From the NCBI RefSeq assembly GCF_015291725.1, contig NZ_CP030038.1, positions 2,531,001 through 2,595,000 of the forward strand: DNA of 64,000 bases, in the 5' to 3' direction. Origin of the DNA: Bradyrhizobium sp. CCBAU 51765. Its GTDB lineage: Bacteria; Pseudomonadota; Alphaproteobacteria; Rhizobiales; Xanthobacteraceae. Positions 55,804 through 64,000 of this stretch are shown piece by piece. The notes under the pieces were generated by a model. The model was not told where the DNA came from and did no database searches. It saw only the letters and a program-made list of their open reading frames with translations. Every line of letters begins with the position of its first letter. The first letter of the stretch is position 1. The translations under genes and the position numbers were made by a program.

Positions 55804-56100
55804 ATGTCGATCGAGCCATCCGTACGTGTCGAGGACAAGCTGTTCTACAACCGTTATCTGGTCGATGCCGGCCGGGCCCACATCAAGGTGCGCCCGCACA
55901 CCACGCCGTCGCCGGAACTCCTGACGATGCTGAAGGCTTGCCCGGCGCGCTGCTACGAGCTCAATGACAAGGGCCAGGTCGAGATCACAGTCGACGGCTG
56001 CATCGAATGCGGGACATGCCGTGTGATCTGTGAGGAGAGCGGCGATATCGAGTGGAGCTATCCGCGCGGCGGTTACGGCGTGCTGTTCAAGTTCGGCTGA
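55804..56100 (+). CDS. fixX: FixX ferredoxin-like protein
   Basis: A 98-aa ferredoxin-like subunit with a cluster motif [11 protein letters not shown] near residue 65 and an upstream cysteine pair (CPARCYEL). Completes FixABCX. Confidence 0.95.
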   Translation: MSIEPSVRVEDKLFYNRYLVDAGRAHIKVRPHTTPSPELLTMLKACPARCYELNDKGQVEITVDGCIECGTCRVICEESGDIEWSYPRGGYGVLFKFG

Positions 56101-56103
56101 TCC

Positions 56104-56310
56104 ATGAAGCTCAGTGCACGAAACGTTCTACCCGGACGGGTGATCGCCGTTACCAAGGGCACGACGACGGCTCATGTGAAGATCGAGCTCGCGCCGTGCC
56201 TGGTGGTGTTCTCCGCGATCACCAACGAAGCGGTGGACGACCTCGCCTTGAAAGTGGGCGATGCCGTCTCGGCCGTGATCAAGTCATCCGACGTGATGAT
56301 CGGCAAGTAG
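56104..56310 (+). CDS. Molbindin (Mop domain)
   Basis: A 68-aa single Mop/TOBE domain ([42 protein letters not shown]). Binds molybdate as a multimer. Immediately behind fixX and convergent with modC, whose own C-terminal Mop domain is missing (see 56284). Confidence 0.92.
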   Translation: MKLSARNVLPGRVIAVTKGTTTAHVKIELAPCLVVFSAITNEAVDDLALKVGDAVSAVIKSSDVMIGK

Positions 56311-57651
56311 TGCCGCAGGCGCCTCGGCGGGGGCGCGCGCCGCGCGGGCCCGCTTCATCCGCGACGACAGGTCCAGCCACCAGCCCTCGATCGCTCCTCG
56401 CTCGCACAACAGGCTGGTGCCGATCCCGCCGGTAAAGTCATTCCAGGCGTCGAGGCATTTCTCCGGCACCGCTGTGAGCACGGGGATACCAGCGGCGATG
56501 GCGTCGGCCAGCTCGTCCCGCAGACCGTCGCCGGCTGCCTCCTGCTTGGAGAATTTGTTGATCACGACAAGATCGACATCGGCCGCGATCGCGCGGGTGA
56601 CGGCGACCGCCGCTTCGGCAAGGCCCGCAGCGTCGAGCTTGCACGCCATGGCGCCCGAGCCGAGCGGCTGGCAGATCGAGATCTCCGCGCCCGTCATGAG
56701 GTCGATCGCCTGCATGCCGATCTGGCAGCCCGCGCCATCCTCGACGTTGCGCTGGACCACGCCGCCGATCCGCTCGCCCGACCGCGCGAGATCCTGAGCA
56801 AAGTCGGCGAGCAGGCCGTCGACGTCGTCCTGCGGACGGTAGAGGATCGCGGCGACGCGGTTCGGGTCGATATCGTGAAAGTCGATCGGCATGGAAGTCA
56901 TCCTCGTCGGGTTTCCTACGCTCTTCCGTCGTCGCGAGCAATCTCCAAGCCGATCGCGGCTCCCGGCCAGTGGTATCGGGTGGAGGCTGTGCAGCGGGCC
57001 GGAGCCGACGACGCGGCCTTGCTCCATCAGCACCAGATGATCGGCAAAGCGCTCGATCTCCGCCATGTCGTGGCTGATATAGAGCACCGGCAGCGACAGC
57101 GTCTCGTGCAGCCGCTCGAGGAACGGGAAGATCTCGTACCTGGTGGTGCGGTCGAGCGCGGACAGTGGCTCGTCCATCAGAAGGAGTTTTGGCTGCGACA
57201 GCAGGGCACGGCCGATCGCGACTCGCTGCCGCTCGCCGCCGGAGAGGCGGTAGGGCGAGCGGTCGAGCAATGCGGCAAGGCCGAGCAGCTCCACGACCTC
57301 GCTGAATGTGATCTGCGCGCGAGCCGCCTTCGGAGCACCGAACAGCAGATTGCGTTGTACCGAAAGATGCGGAAACAGGCTGGCTTCCTGGAAGACGTAG
57401 CCGATCGGCCGCCGGTGCACGGGCCGAAACGACGAACCGTCCTGCCAGACTTCACCATCCACCGCGCAAAAGCCGTCGGCCATGCGCTGCAGGCCGGCGA
57501 TACAGCGCGCGACACTGGTCTTGCCGCAACCCGACGGGCCGAAGATCGCAGTGACGCCGGTGGCGGGCAGGCTGAGCTCGGCGTCGAGTGTGAAACTGCC
57601 GAGCCTGCCGCGGAAGGCCGCGTTGATGCGTGCGGGTTCGGCCGTTCTCAC
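56284..57651 (-). CDS. modC: ModC ATPase fused in frame to a DUF2478 domain
   Basis: A 455-aa protein. Residues 1-240 are the molybdate ABC ATPase: [54 protein letters not shown]. After residue 250, where ModC normally carries a Mop/TOBE domain, the frame continues without stop into DUF2478 ([39 protein letters not shown]). An internal ATG at 56901 could also make DUF2478 alone. GTG 57651 overlaps the modB stop. The 3' end overlaps the molbindin gene by 27 bp. Confidence 0.85.
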   Translation of the reverse strand: MRTAEPARINAAFRGRLGSFTLDAELSLPATGVTAIFGPSGCGKTSVARCIAGLQRMADGFCAVDGEVWQDGSSFRPVHRRPIGYVFQEASLFPHLSVQRNLLFGAPKAARAQITFSEVVELLGLAALLDRSPYRLSGGERQRVAIGRALLSQPKLLLMDEPLSALDRTTRYEIFPFLERLHETLSLPVLYISHDMAEIERFADHLVLMEQGRVVGSGPLHSLHPIPLAGSRDRLGDCSRRRKSVGNPTRMTSMPIDFHDIDPNRVAAILYRPQDDVDGLLADFAQDLARSGERIGGVVQRNVEDGAGCQIGMQAIDLMTGAEISICQPLGSGAMACKLDAAGLAEAAVAVTRAIAADVDLVVINKFSKQEAAGDGLRDELADAIAAGIPVLTAVPEKCLDAWNDFTGGIGTSLLCERGAIEGWWLDLSSRMKRARAARAPAEAPAALLADHHVG

Positions 57652-58334
57652 GCCGCAGCCCTCGCGGCGCGCTTGTCGACAAGCGTCATGGTGAGGATCA
57701 CGGCGAAGGCGAAAACCACCATGCCGCCGGCGAGCATGCTCGCCTCGCGCCAACGCGAGGTCTCGACATAGTCGAAGAGCGCGACCGACAGCACCTTGGT
57801 ATGGCCGGGAATGTTGCCGCCAATCATCAGCACGAGGCCGAACTCGCCGACGGTGTGCGCGAAGCCGAGCACCGCACCGGTCAGGAAACCAGGCCGCGCC
57901 AGCGGCACCGCGACGGTCCAGAAGGTCCGAAGGGGCGAAGCGCGCAAGGTGGCGGCAACTTCGAGCGGACGCTCGCCCATCGCGGCAAAGGCGTTCCGGA
58001 TCGGCTGCACCACGAACGGCATCGAATACACCACCGAGCCGATGACCAGACCTTCGAAAGTGAAGGCAAGCGTGCGCGCGCCCCAGAGGCGCGCGAGCCA
58101 CCCGCCCGGCCCGTCCGGGCCGAGCAGCACCAGCAGATAGAAGCCGAGCACGGTCGGCGGCAGCACCAGCGGCAGCGCAACCACGCTCGCGATGATTTCG
58201 GTCCACCAGCCCTTGGCGCGCGCCAGCCACCAGGCGAGCGGCGTGGCCAGCACCAGCAGGATCGCGGTCGAGATTGCGGCCAGTTCGACCGTCAGCAGAA
58301 CCGACTGGCGTATCTCCGCCGACCAGATCTCCAT
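57648..58334 (-). CDS. modB: ModB molybdate permease
   Basis: Inner-membrane permease of 228 aa with about five membrane segments. The coupling loop is [19 protein letters not shown] and the family block is [15 protein letters not shown]. Overlaps modC (GTGA). Confidence 0.94.
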   Translation of the reverse strand: MEIWSAEIRQSVLLTVELAAISTAILLVLATPLAWWLARAKGWWTEIIASVVALPLVLPPTVLGFYLLVLLGPDGPGGWLARLWGARTLAFTFEGLVIGSVVYSMPFVVQPIRNAFAAMGERPLEVAATLRASPLRTFWTVAVPLARPGFLTGAVLGFAHTVGEFGLVLMIGGNIPGHTKVLSVALFDYVETSRWREASMLAGGMVVFAFAVILTMTLVDKRAARAAA

Positions 58335-58339
58335 GTGCG

Positions 58340-59119
<780 letters not shown>

Positions 59120-59137
59120 TCAGCGCAGCCCGATTGC

Positions 59138-59153
59138 TGCAAGGTGCCGGCCG
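59138..59153 (-). promoter_or_regulatory. Sigma-54 promoter of modABC
   Basis: Minus strand CGGCCG-gcacc-TTGCA, GG-N10-GC. Start near 59127. A UAS lies at 59272-59287, about -152. I see no ModE-type box. Confidence 0.6.
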
Positions 59154-59196
59154 GAAGCATCCCAGCAATCGGCGTGCCGGATATGTGGTCGCAGTC

Positions 59197-59212
59197 TGGT
59201 GTGCGCCTTGCA
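59197..59212 (+). promoter_or_regulatory. Sigma-54 promoter of modD
   Basis: TGGTGT-gcgcc-TTGCA, GG-N10-GC. Start near 59223, leaving a leader of about 105 nt that contains the UAS of the divergent operon. Confidence 0.6.
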
Positions 59213-59271
59213 GGAATGGTGTCAAGAGAGGGGGCTTTCCGCCTCTTGCGGGCGGCGGGACCGATGATCCG

Positions 59272-59287
59272 TGTCGGATTCCCGACA
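59272..59287. promoter_or_regulatory. NifA-type UAS in modA-modD gap
   Basis: TGT-cggattcccg-ACA. Upstream of modABC but inside the modD leader. Confidence 0.65.
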
Positions 59288-59327
59288 AGGCCGTCGGCAA
59301 GCCGACACCAATGAAGGGACGCACGAC

Positions 59328-60242
59328 ATGGCAACCGTTGCATCGCGCGCCGAGCTCGAACGCCTGCTGGAAGACGACGTCCCCTACGGCGATCTCACCA
59401 CCGAGGCGCTCGGGATCGGCGGGGCCATCGGCGTGATGCAGTTCGCCGCGCGCGCGCCGATGGTGCTGGCGCTCGCCGAGGAAGCCGCCGCGATCATCGC
59501 GCTCGCCGGCTGCGAGGTGGAACTGTTCGCCGCGTCCGGCGCGGCGCTGGAGCAGGGCGCCCCGATCCTTCAGGCGCGCGGTCCGGCCGCGGGCCTGCTG
59601 CGGAGCTGGAAGGTGGCGCAAACCCTGATCGAGATCTGGTCGGGCGTGGCCAGCGAGACCCGCGCCATCGTCGACGCGGCGAGGGCGGTCGCACCTCATA
59701 TCCCGGTCGCCTGCACGCGCAAGAACGTACCGGGCACCAAGCGCTTTGCGGTCGCGGCCGTGAAGGCGGGCGGCGCCGTGATGCACCGGCTCGGCCTGTC
59801 CGAAACCGTGCTGGTCTTCCCTGAGCACCGCGTCTTTCTCGGCGACCTGCCGCTGTTTCAAGCGGTCGAGCGGCTGCGCCGGGCGGCGCCGGAGAAGAAG
59901 CTCGTGATCGAGGTGAAGACCGCCGATGCCGCGCTCGCCGCGGCGGTCGCCGGTTTCGACGTGATTCAAGCCGAGAAGTTCTCGCCAGCCGAGATAGCTG
60001 CATTGGTCAAGCGCATGGCATCGATGGCCTATACGCGCGCTCGTCCGCTCATCGCCGCCGCCGGCGGCGTCAATGCGGCAAATGCCGCGGCCTATGCGGA
60101 ATCTGGCGCCGATGTCCTGGTCACGTCCTCGCCCTATCTGGCGAAGCCGAGAGACGTGCAGGTGGAGATCGCGTCAGCCGACGACGGCACACGTGCGCGG
60201 CTTATTCTCAGGACGGATGCAGCCGTTCCGGCATCGACGTAG
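59328..60242 (+). CDS. modD: ModD, nicotinate-nucleotide-pyrophosphorylase-like protein
   Basis: A 304-aa relative of NadC found in molybdenum loci (ERLLEDDVPYGDLTTEALGI; CTRKNVPGTKRFAVAAVKAG). True NadC has TRKT-P-G; here N replaces T, the ModD pattern. Biochemical role unproven. ATG 59328. Confidence 0.9.
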   Translation: MATVASRAELERLLEDDVPYGDLTTEALGIGGAIGVMQFAARAPMVLALAEEAAAIIALAGCEVELFAASGAALEQGAPILQARGPAAGLLRSWKVAQTLIEIWSGVASETRAIVDAARAVAPHIPVACTRKNVPGTKRFAVAAVKAGGAVMHRLGLSETVLVFPEHRVFLGDLPLFQAVERLRRAAPEKKLVIEVKTADAALAAAVAGFDVIQAEKFSPAEIAALVKRMASMAYTRARPLIAAAGGVNAANAAAYAESGADVLVTSSPYLAKPRDVQVEIASADDGTRARLILRTDAAVPAST

Positions 60243-60272
60243 CAGGAGCCGCCTCTTTCCGAGTCGCCACCG

Positions 60273-61184
60273 CTATTTGGACAGGCTCCTGGTTTCGGGT
60301 TGGCCTCCTCCGAGCAACAGAACGAGCCCGGCGGTGACAATCGCCATGCCGATCCACTCGATGGTTGTTGGAATCTCCGAAAGTATCGGAATCGCCAACA
60401 GCGTCGCACTTGCCGGTACCGCCGCAGCCAGACCGGCCGAGGGCGTAGGACCGAGACTCCTGACGGAAATTGAGAACAGGATGACCGCCAGGAAACCGGG
60501 GCCCAAGCCCTGGAAAGCGGCCTGAAGCAGGATCGTCGTCCACGGCGCATCCTGCATGGTGGAAGGAAGAAAGAAAAACCAGACCGGCAGGAAAACGAGC
60601 GCGTTCGGCACGCTGACAAGAACCAGCGCCTGGCGCGCCTCGACCTGCCAGTGCTTCACGCCCACAAAGTAGATCGAGAGCACAGCTGACGCCGCGAGGA
60701 AGAACCCAATGGCCGATGCCACGTTATTGCCGCCGGCACGCATGCCCGGAACGGCAACGAGCACTGCGCCCACGAGCAGGATGAGAACTGCAACGAGTTG
60801 CTGCCAGGACGGCACGCGCCGCGCGAAAAGCAATCCCAGCAGAATGGTGAAGATCGGTAACGAGCCGTTGGCGAACGCTCCCCCGTATGCTGCCGACGAC
60901 CCCTTCAAGCCGAAGTACATCAAGATATTGTACAGCGCGCCGGGGCCAAAGATCGACATCGCCAGAATTGCGTGCAGCGGCAGGTGGCGCGGCCACCAGG
61001 CCTTGGCGAACGGAAGAACCAGGGCGCCCGCGACCATGAACCGAAGCGCCGTCAAATCGAAGGGTGTCAGGCCGGATTGCATGCCGGCCCTCGAGAAGAC
61101 GAGAAAGCCGGACCAGATGCAGAACACGCCGGCTGCGCTCAGGAGTCCGAGAATTCGCTCGTTCGATTGGGCTGCTGGAGTCAA
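60273..61184 (-). CDS. DMT-family transporter (EamA)
   Basis: A 303-aa membrane protein with about ten segments in two EamA halves. No link to nif is evident; convergent with modD. Substrate unknown. Confidence 0.85.
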   Translation of the reverse strand: MTPAAQSNERILGLLSAAGVFCIWSGFLVFSRAGMQSGLTPFDLTALRFMVAGALVLPFAKAWWPRHLPLHAILAMSIFGPGALYNILMYFGLKGSSAAYGGAFANGSLPIFTILLGLLFARRVPSWQQLVAVLILLVGAVLVAVPGMRAGGNNVASAIGFFLAASAVLSIYFVGVKHWQVEARQALVLVSVPNALVFLPVWFFFLPSTMQDAPWTTILLQAAFQGLGPGFLAVILFSISVRSLGPTPSAGLAAAVPASATLLAIPILSEIPTTIEWIGMAIVTAGLVLLLGGGQPETRSLSK

Positions 61185-61528
61185 GCCGGTGTCCGATTGC
61201 TTGAGATATCTTCACGCACCTAAAGCACCTGTGAGTTTCAAATGCTCTCCGCAACACGGTCATCAAAGATGACGCCATGGTGATCGGCCATTCGCGAGAA
61301 TCAGAATGGTGCGTTGAACTCTAATCGGGGCGAGCCGCGAAAGGCGAGGAGTTTGCGCCTCGACAAAGAGGTCAGCGGCCTCGCATTCGTGTGGCTGCTG
61401 CTCGCGGAAATCCTGACGGTTGCCGGCTTCGGCTTTCCTCATGACGATGTCGGCGGGCCGGACACGCTCCGAAGGTAGGAACACTTCCGGCGGCGCTCCG
61501 TTAGCGCAGCAGACGTCCGGAGTTGTCC
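61185..61528. other. Intergenic, nothing recognised
   Basis: A gap of 344 bp. A minus-strand frame of 93 aa (61263-61544) overlaps the next gene's start and has weak coding character. No promoter of the nif type seen. Confidence 0.4.
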
Positions 61529-62386
61529 ATGACCGATTATCCAAAGCCGCCTTATCCTGCGCAGCAGCAACCGATGCCCGGCTCGACGCGAGCGATGCAG
61601 CCCCGGCCGGATCATGGCGAGGAGAGTTACAAAGGCGCCGGGCGGCTTGCGGGAAAGAAAGCCATCATCACGGGCGGAGACAGCGGCATCGGCCGCGCGG
61701 TGGCGATCGCCTATGCGCGTGAGGGCGCCGATATCGTCATATCCTACCTGAACGAGGACGAGGATGCCGCGGAGGTGAAGACGTTGGTGGAACGGGAGGG
61801 GCGCAAGGTCGTCCTCGTCCCCGGCGATATCAGCGATCCCGATCACTGCCGCGCCATCGTGCGTCGCACCGTCGAGGAGCTCGGCCGCATCGACATCCTC
61901 GTCAACAACGCGGCGCATCAGGCTACATTCAAGGACATCGGGGATATCACCGACGAGGAGTGGCAGCGCACGTTCGAGACCAACATTCACGCCATGTTCT
62001 ATCTGGCCAAGGCCGCCGTCCCCCACATGCGGCCGGGAGCTGCGATCATCAACACGGCTTCGGTGAATTCGGACATGCCGAACCCTACGCTGCTGGCTTA
62101 CGCCACGACCAAGGGGGCCATCCAGAATTTCACGGGCGGGCTCGCGCAGATGCTGGCCGAGAAGGGCATTCGGGTCAACGCGGTAGCCCCGGGTCCGATC
62201 TGGACTCCGCTCATCCCCTCGACCATGTCGGAGGAAAGGGTCAAGAACTTCGGCAAGCAGGTCCCGATGCAGCGCGCCGGCCAGCCGGCGGAGCTCGCAA
62301 CCGCCTATGTCATGCTGGCCGATCCGCTCTCGAGCTACACCTCCGGGGCGACGGTGGCCGTCACCGGTGGCAAGCCGTTCATCTGA
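61529..62386 (+). CDS. Short-chain dehydrogenase/reductase (stress-type)
   Basis: An SDR oxidoreductase of 285 aa with a proline-rich N-terminal tail of 40 residues. TGGDSGIGRAVA near residue 51, NNAA near 130, and the catalytic YATTKGA near 192. The subgroup resembles general stress protein 39. Substrate unknown. Confidence 0.87.
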   Translation: MTDYPKPPYPAQQQPMPGSTRAMQPRPDHGEESYKGAGRLAGKKAIITGGDSGIGRAVAIAYAREGADIVISYLNEDEDAAEVKTLVEREGRKVVLVPGDISDPDHCRAIVRRTVEELGRIDILVNNAAHQATFKDIGDITDEEWQRTFETNIHAMFYLAKAAVPHMRPGAAIINTASVNSDMPNPTLLAYATTKGAIQNFTGGLAQMLAEKGIRVNAVAPGPIWTPLIPSTMSEERVKNFGKQVPMQRAGQPAELATAYVMLADPLSSYTSGATVAVTGGKPFI

Positions 62387-62431
62387 TCGGACGTGTCCGC
62401 TAGCGGTAGAGATGAGCGGCAACGGCAGGAA

Positions 62432-62460
62432 GATGGCGGCGGCGGGCGCCGCCATCCTTT
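62432..62460. terminator. Hairpin terminator between convergent genes
   Basis: GATGGCGGCG (62432-62441) pairs with CGCCGCCATC (62447-62456), followed by CTTTC. Likely serves the SDR gene. Confidence 0.65.
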
Positions 62461-62477
62461 CGATCCGTCGGCCTCGA

Positions 62478-62993
62478 TCACGCGGCGTTCGACGCCTTGG
62501 CGTTGACGCCCTTGCGCAGGGCGACCGTGTTCAGCTTGGTGTTGGCGGCCTTCTCCTCGTTCAGATTGGTGGTGAGGAAGCGCACGATGTCGTCGTGGCC
62601 GAGCTCTTCGGCCCAGGCGATCAGCGTGCCGTAGCGGCACATTTCGTAGTGCTCCACGGCCTGTGCGTTCGCGACGATCGCGGCGTCGAGCACGGCCTTG
62701 TCCTCGATCTCCCCGGCGGTCTCGTCGGCTTCCTTGATGAGGCCGTCGATGGCCGGACAATGAGTGCCGCTCGGCTCCTTGCCGAGCTTCGCGAACACCT
62801 TGTTGAGGCGTTCGACCTGCTTGTTTGTCTCTTCCAGATGGGCTTTCAGCCCGGCGACGAGGTCCCTGTTGGTCGCCTTGTCGATCATCTTCGGCAGCGC
62901 CTTCAGGATCTGCTGTTCCGCGTAGTAGATGTCCTGAAGGCCGTGCAGCAGCAGGTCTTCCATCGATTTGATGTCCTTGGTGAAGAATCCCAT
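62478..62993 (-). CDS. Ferritin-like DUF892 protein (YciE/YciF family)
   Basis: A 171-aa four-helix protein (MEDLLLHGLQDIYYAEQQIL, with metal-type glutamates; EHYEMCRYGTLIAWAEELGH). The family is linked to stress tolerance. Ordinary flanking gene. Confidence 0.88.
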   Translation of the reverse strand: MGFFTKDIKSMEDLLLHGLQDIYYAEQQILKALPKMIDKATNRDLVAGLKAHLEETNKQVERLNKVFAKLGKEPSGTHCPAIDGLIKEADETAGEIEDKAVLDAAIVANAQAVEHYEMCRYGTLIAWAEELGHDDIVRFLTTNLNEEKAANTKLNTVALRKGVNAKASNAA

Positions 62994-63079
62994 AAAAGAC
63001 GTCTCCTGTTCACAATGATGGCAGTGGAACGCCGTGCGGCCGTCGCTGTTCCATTCCCTGTGCAGATCGGGAGAGCCAA

Positions 63080-63274
63080 ATGAGCGATGGAGTCGATCAT
63101 CTTGCGAGCCTGCTCGGACGCGCGGCGATGGACGTGTGGGGCGACATGCCACGCGACATCCAGGAAGCGCTGTTCGAGACCGCCATGAAGGGACGCCCGA
63201 CGGAGCGTGAGGAGCTTGCGCGGTTGCTGCACGAGCGGCACCCGCGCACGCTTCATCCGGCCCGGCCGGGCTGA
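63080..63274 (+). CDS. Small hypothetical protein
   Basis: A 64-aa protein (ATG 63080) with a coding-like helical part (LLGRAAMDVWGDMPRDIQEA). Divergent from DUF892. No function known. Confidence 0.55.
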   Translation: MSDGVDHLASLLGRAAMDVWGDMPRDIQEALFETAMKGRPTEREELARLLHERHPRTLHPARPG

Positions 63275-63322
63275 AGCCGCGGGTCGCGTCGGGAACGATC
63301 GCGCCTGCTCCTGATTGGTGAA

Positions 63323-63592
63323 ATGGGTGGCGCGCAGCCGAACGGTTTGATGCAAGCCGCGGGAGGCGCATCGCCCAAGCCCCTGGACCAGATTTGCGAG
63401 CCGATCGACGTGACTGAGATGAACATCGGAAAATGGTACGACCCGATTTCGGAGCGGTGGATCGCGCCGCGCGAAGCACGCACCATCGCAGCGAATGATC
63501 GGTCGAGCGCGAGGCCGGCGCCGGAGGCTCACAAGAGGGAAGAGGCGCAGCGGATCTGGAATCTGCTGGTCGATTGCTGCGCACGCGGATGA
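63323..63592 (+). CDS. Small hypothetical protein
   Basis: An 89-aa protein with a WYDPISERWIAPREART stretch and a helical end (AQRIWNLLVDCC). Coding-like but unrecognised. Confidence 0.45.
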   Translation: MGGAQPNGLMQAAGGASPKPLDQICEPIDVTEMNIGKWYDPISERWIAPREARTIAANDRSSARPAPEAHKREEAQRIWNLLVDCCARG

Positions 63593-63903
63593 TGCCTGCC
63601 ACGCCAGCATGACGGATTCGTTCTGTGCGGGCTCCGGTGCCCGGCCGATGCCGCGGCAGACGATCGCCCCCGCAACGAATTCTCCTGGCCGCCGTGGCGA
63701 CACGAATCGGCAGTTCGGGCAAATCCTTGGGCCCCCGACCCGTGCAGGTCACTGCTGACATCGCAGGCGCCCTGGCGACGCCCTCGGCTGGCATTGCGCG
63801 GGGCAGGCCAGCGTTTCCGTCAACGCTGATCTCGACGACGTCCGGAGCGGATCGGTATATTACCACCCCGATTGCAGGCCGGTACTGGAACAAGGATCAG
63901 ACC
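63593..63903. other. Intergenic, nothing recognised
   Basis: A gap of 311 bp before the last gene. Only AAGGA (63893) as a probable ribosome site is noted. Confidence 0.4.
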
Positions 63904-64000
63904 ATGGACGATACGATTGGCTTTCCCGACCCTGGTCTCGACCTGTCGGACGGCTTCAAGCCGCATACCTCGCATTGGGGCGTCTTCTCCGCGCGTCAGG
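63904..64000 (+). CDS. Start of a putative molybdopterin oxidoreductase (cut by window)
   Basis: Only 32 codons are visible. GFKPHTSHWGVFSARQ resembles the N-terminus of BisC/TMAO-reductase type molybdopterin enzymes. If right, the flank carries another Mo enzyme. The rest lies outside the window. Confidence 0.4.
   Translation, partial: MDDTIGFPDPGLDLSDGFKPHTSHWGVFSARQ

Noticed and set aside
54003..55838. 611-aa minus-strand frame opposite fixB and fixC
   Set aside because: His/Asp/Arg-rich shadow of two firmly identified genes.
57651..58230. N-terminal extension of the modC frame through modB
   Set aside because: This part is the shadow of modB in another frame; GTG 57651 with overlap to the modB stop is the natural start.
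61263..61544. 93-aa minus-strand frame before the SDR gene
   Set aside because: Overlaps the SDR start, has no recognisable motif or ribosome site.

Overview
The window is high-GC alphaproteobacterial DNA whose gene content and protein sequences look like Bradyrhizobium. The evidence is a fixR-nifA pair, an oxygen-sensitive type NifA with exact C-X11-C-X19-C-X4-C spacing, nifDKENX separated from nifH, fixABCX in one block, and an Irr-type Fur regulator. nifV, nifQ, nifW and modABCD are all present and I see no nodulation genes, so a free-living or photosynthetic-type diazotrophic Bradyrhizobium is more likely than a classical symbiosis island. Species placement is inference.

Layout. 1-10136 is flanking chromosome: an outer-membrane BamA-type protein, a LysR regulator, and a polyamine/amino-acid type ABC transporter locus (ATPase, HAD hydrolase, FAD oxidoreductase, binding protein, two permeases). 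10335-10994 holds a FixK-type box before two small overlapping secreted-protein genes. The nitrogen fixation region runs from about 11230 to 60242: (a) a YqeB-like protein and Bfd on the minus strand, divergent from fixR-nifA; (b) ferredoxin-sufBCDS-nifZ-like, with sufE convergent; (c) nifD-nifK-nifE-nifN-nifX-DUF269-DUF683-fdxB-HspQ-like; (d) unknown minus-strand genes and a Rieske protein; (e) iscA-nfu-nifS-nifT-SIR2; (f) a long nifB operon (fdxN, IscA-like, TPR, LRV protein, two nifZ, a DegT-like protein, [2Fe-2S] ferredoxin, Rieske, a 55-aa protein, truncated haemoglobin); (g) a minus-strand TPR-sufT-hydrolase operon divergent from bolA-grx-ferredoxin; (h) a pseudo-receiver and NifO-like protein divergent from nifH; (i) nifH-nifQ-irr-like, nifV-cysE-nifW and fixABCX-mop; (j) modABC divergent from modD. 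60273-64000 is ordinary flanking DNA (DMT transporter, SDR, DUF892 protein, start of a putative molybdopterin oxidoreductase).

Wiring. By eye I find sigma-54 -24/-12 elements (GG-N10-GC or a close variant) before nearly every nif transcription unit. Many have a TGT-N10-ACA NifA site 85-150 bp upstream, and several of these sites sit between divergent promoters. This joins otherwise unexplained genes (a 196-aa protein, a receiver without its Asp, TPR paralogues, a SIR2 protein, a DegT homologue without the catalytic Lys, a YqeB-like protein) to the nitrogenase regulon. The metabolic logic is coherent: Mo uptake (modABC, mop, nifQ), homocitrate (nifV), Fe-S supply (suf set plus nifS, nfu and two IscA), electron supply (fixABCX, several ferredoxins), P-cluster and FeMo-co maturation (nifB, E, N, X, Z, W), and oxygen, iron and redox control (NifA, Irr-like, BolA-Grx, globin). 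Perfect 12-bp hairpins follow nifD, nifK and nifH.
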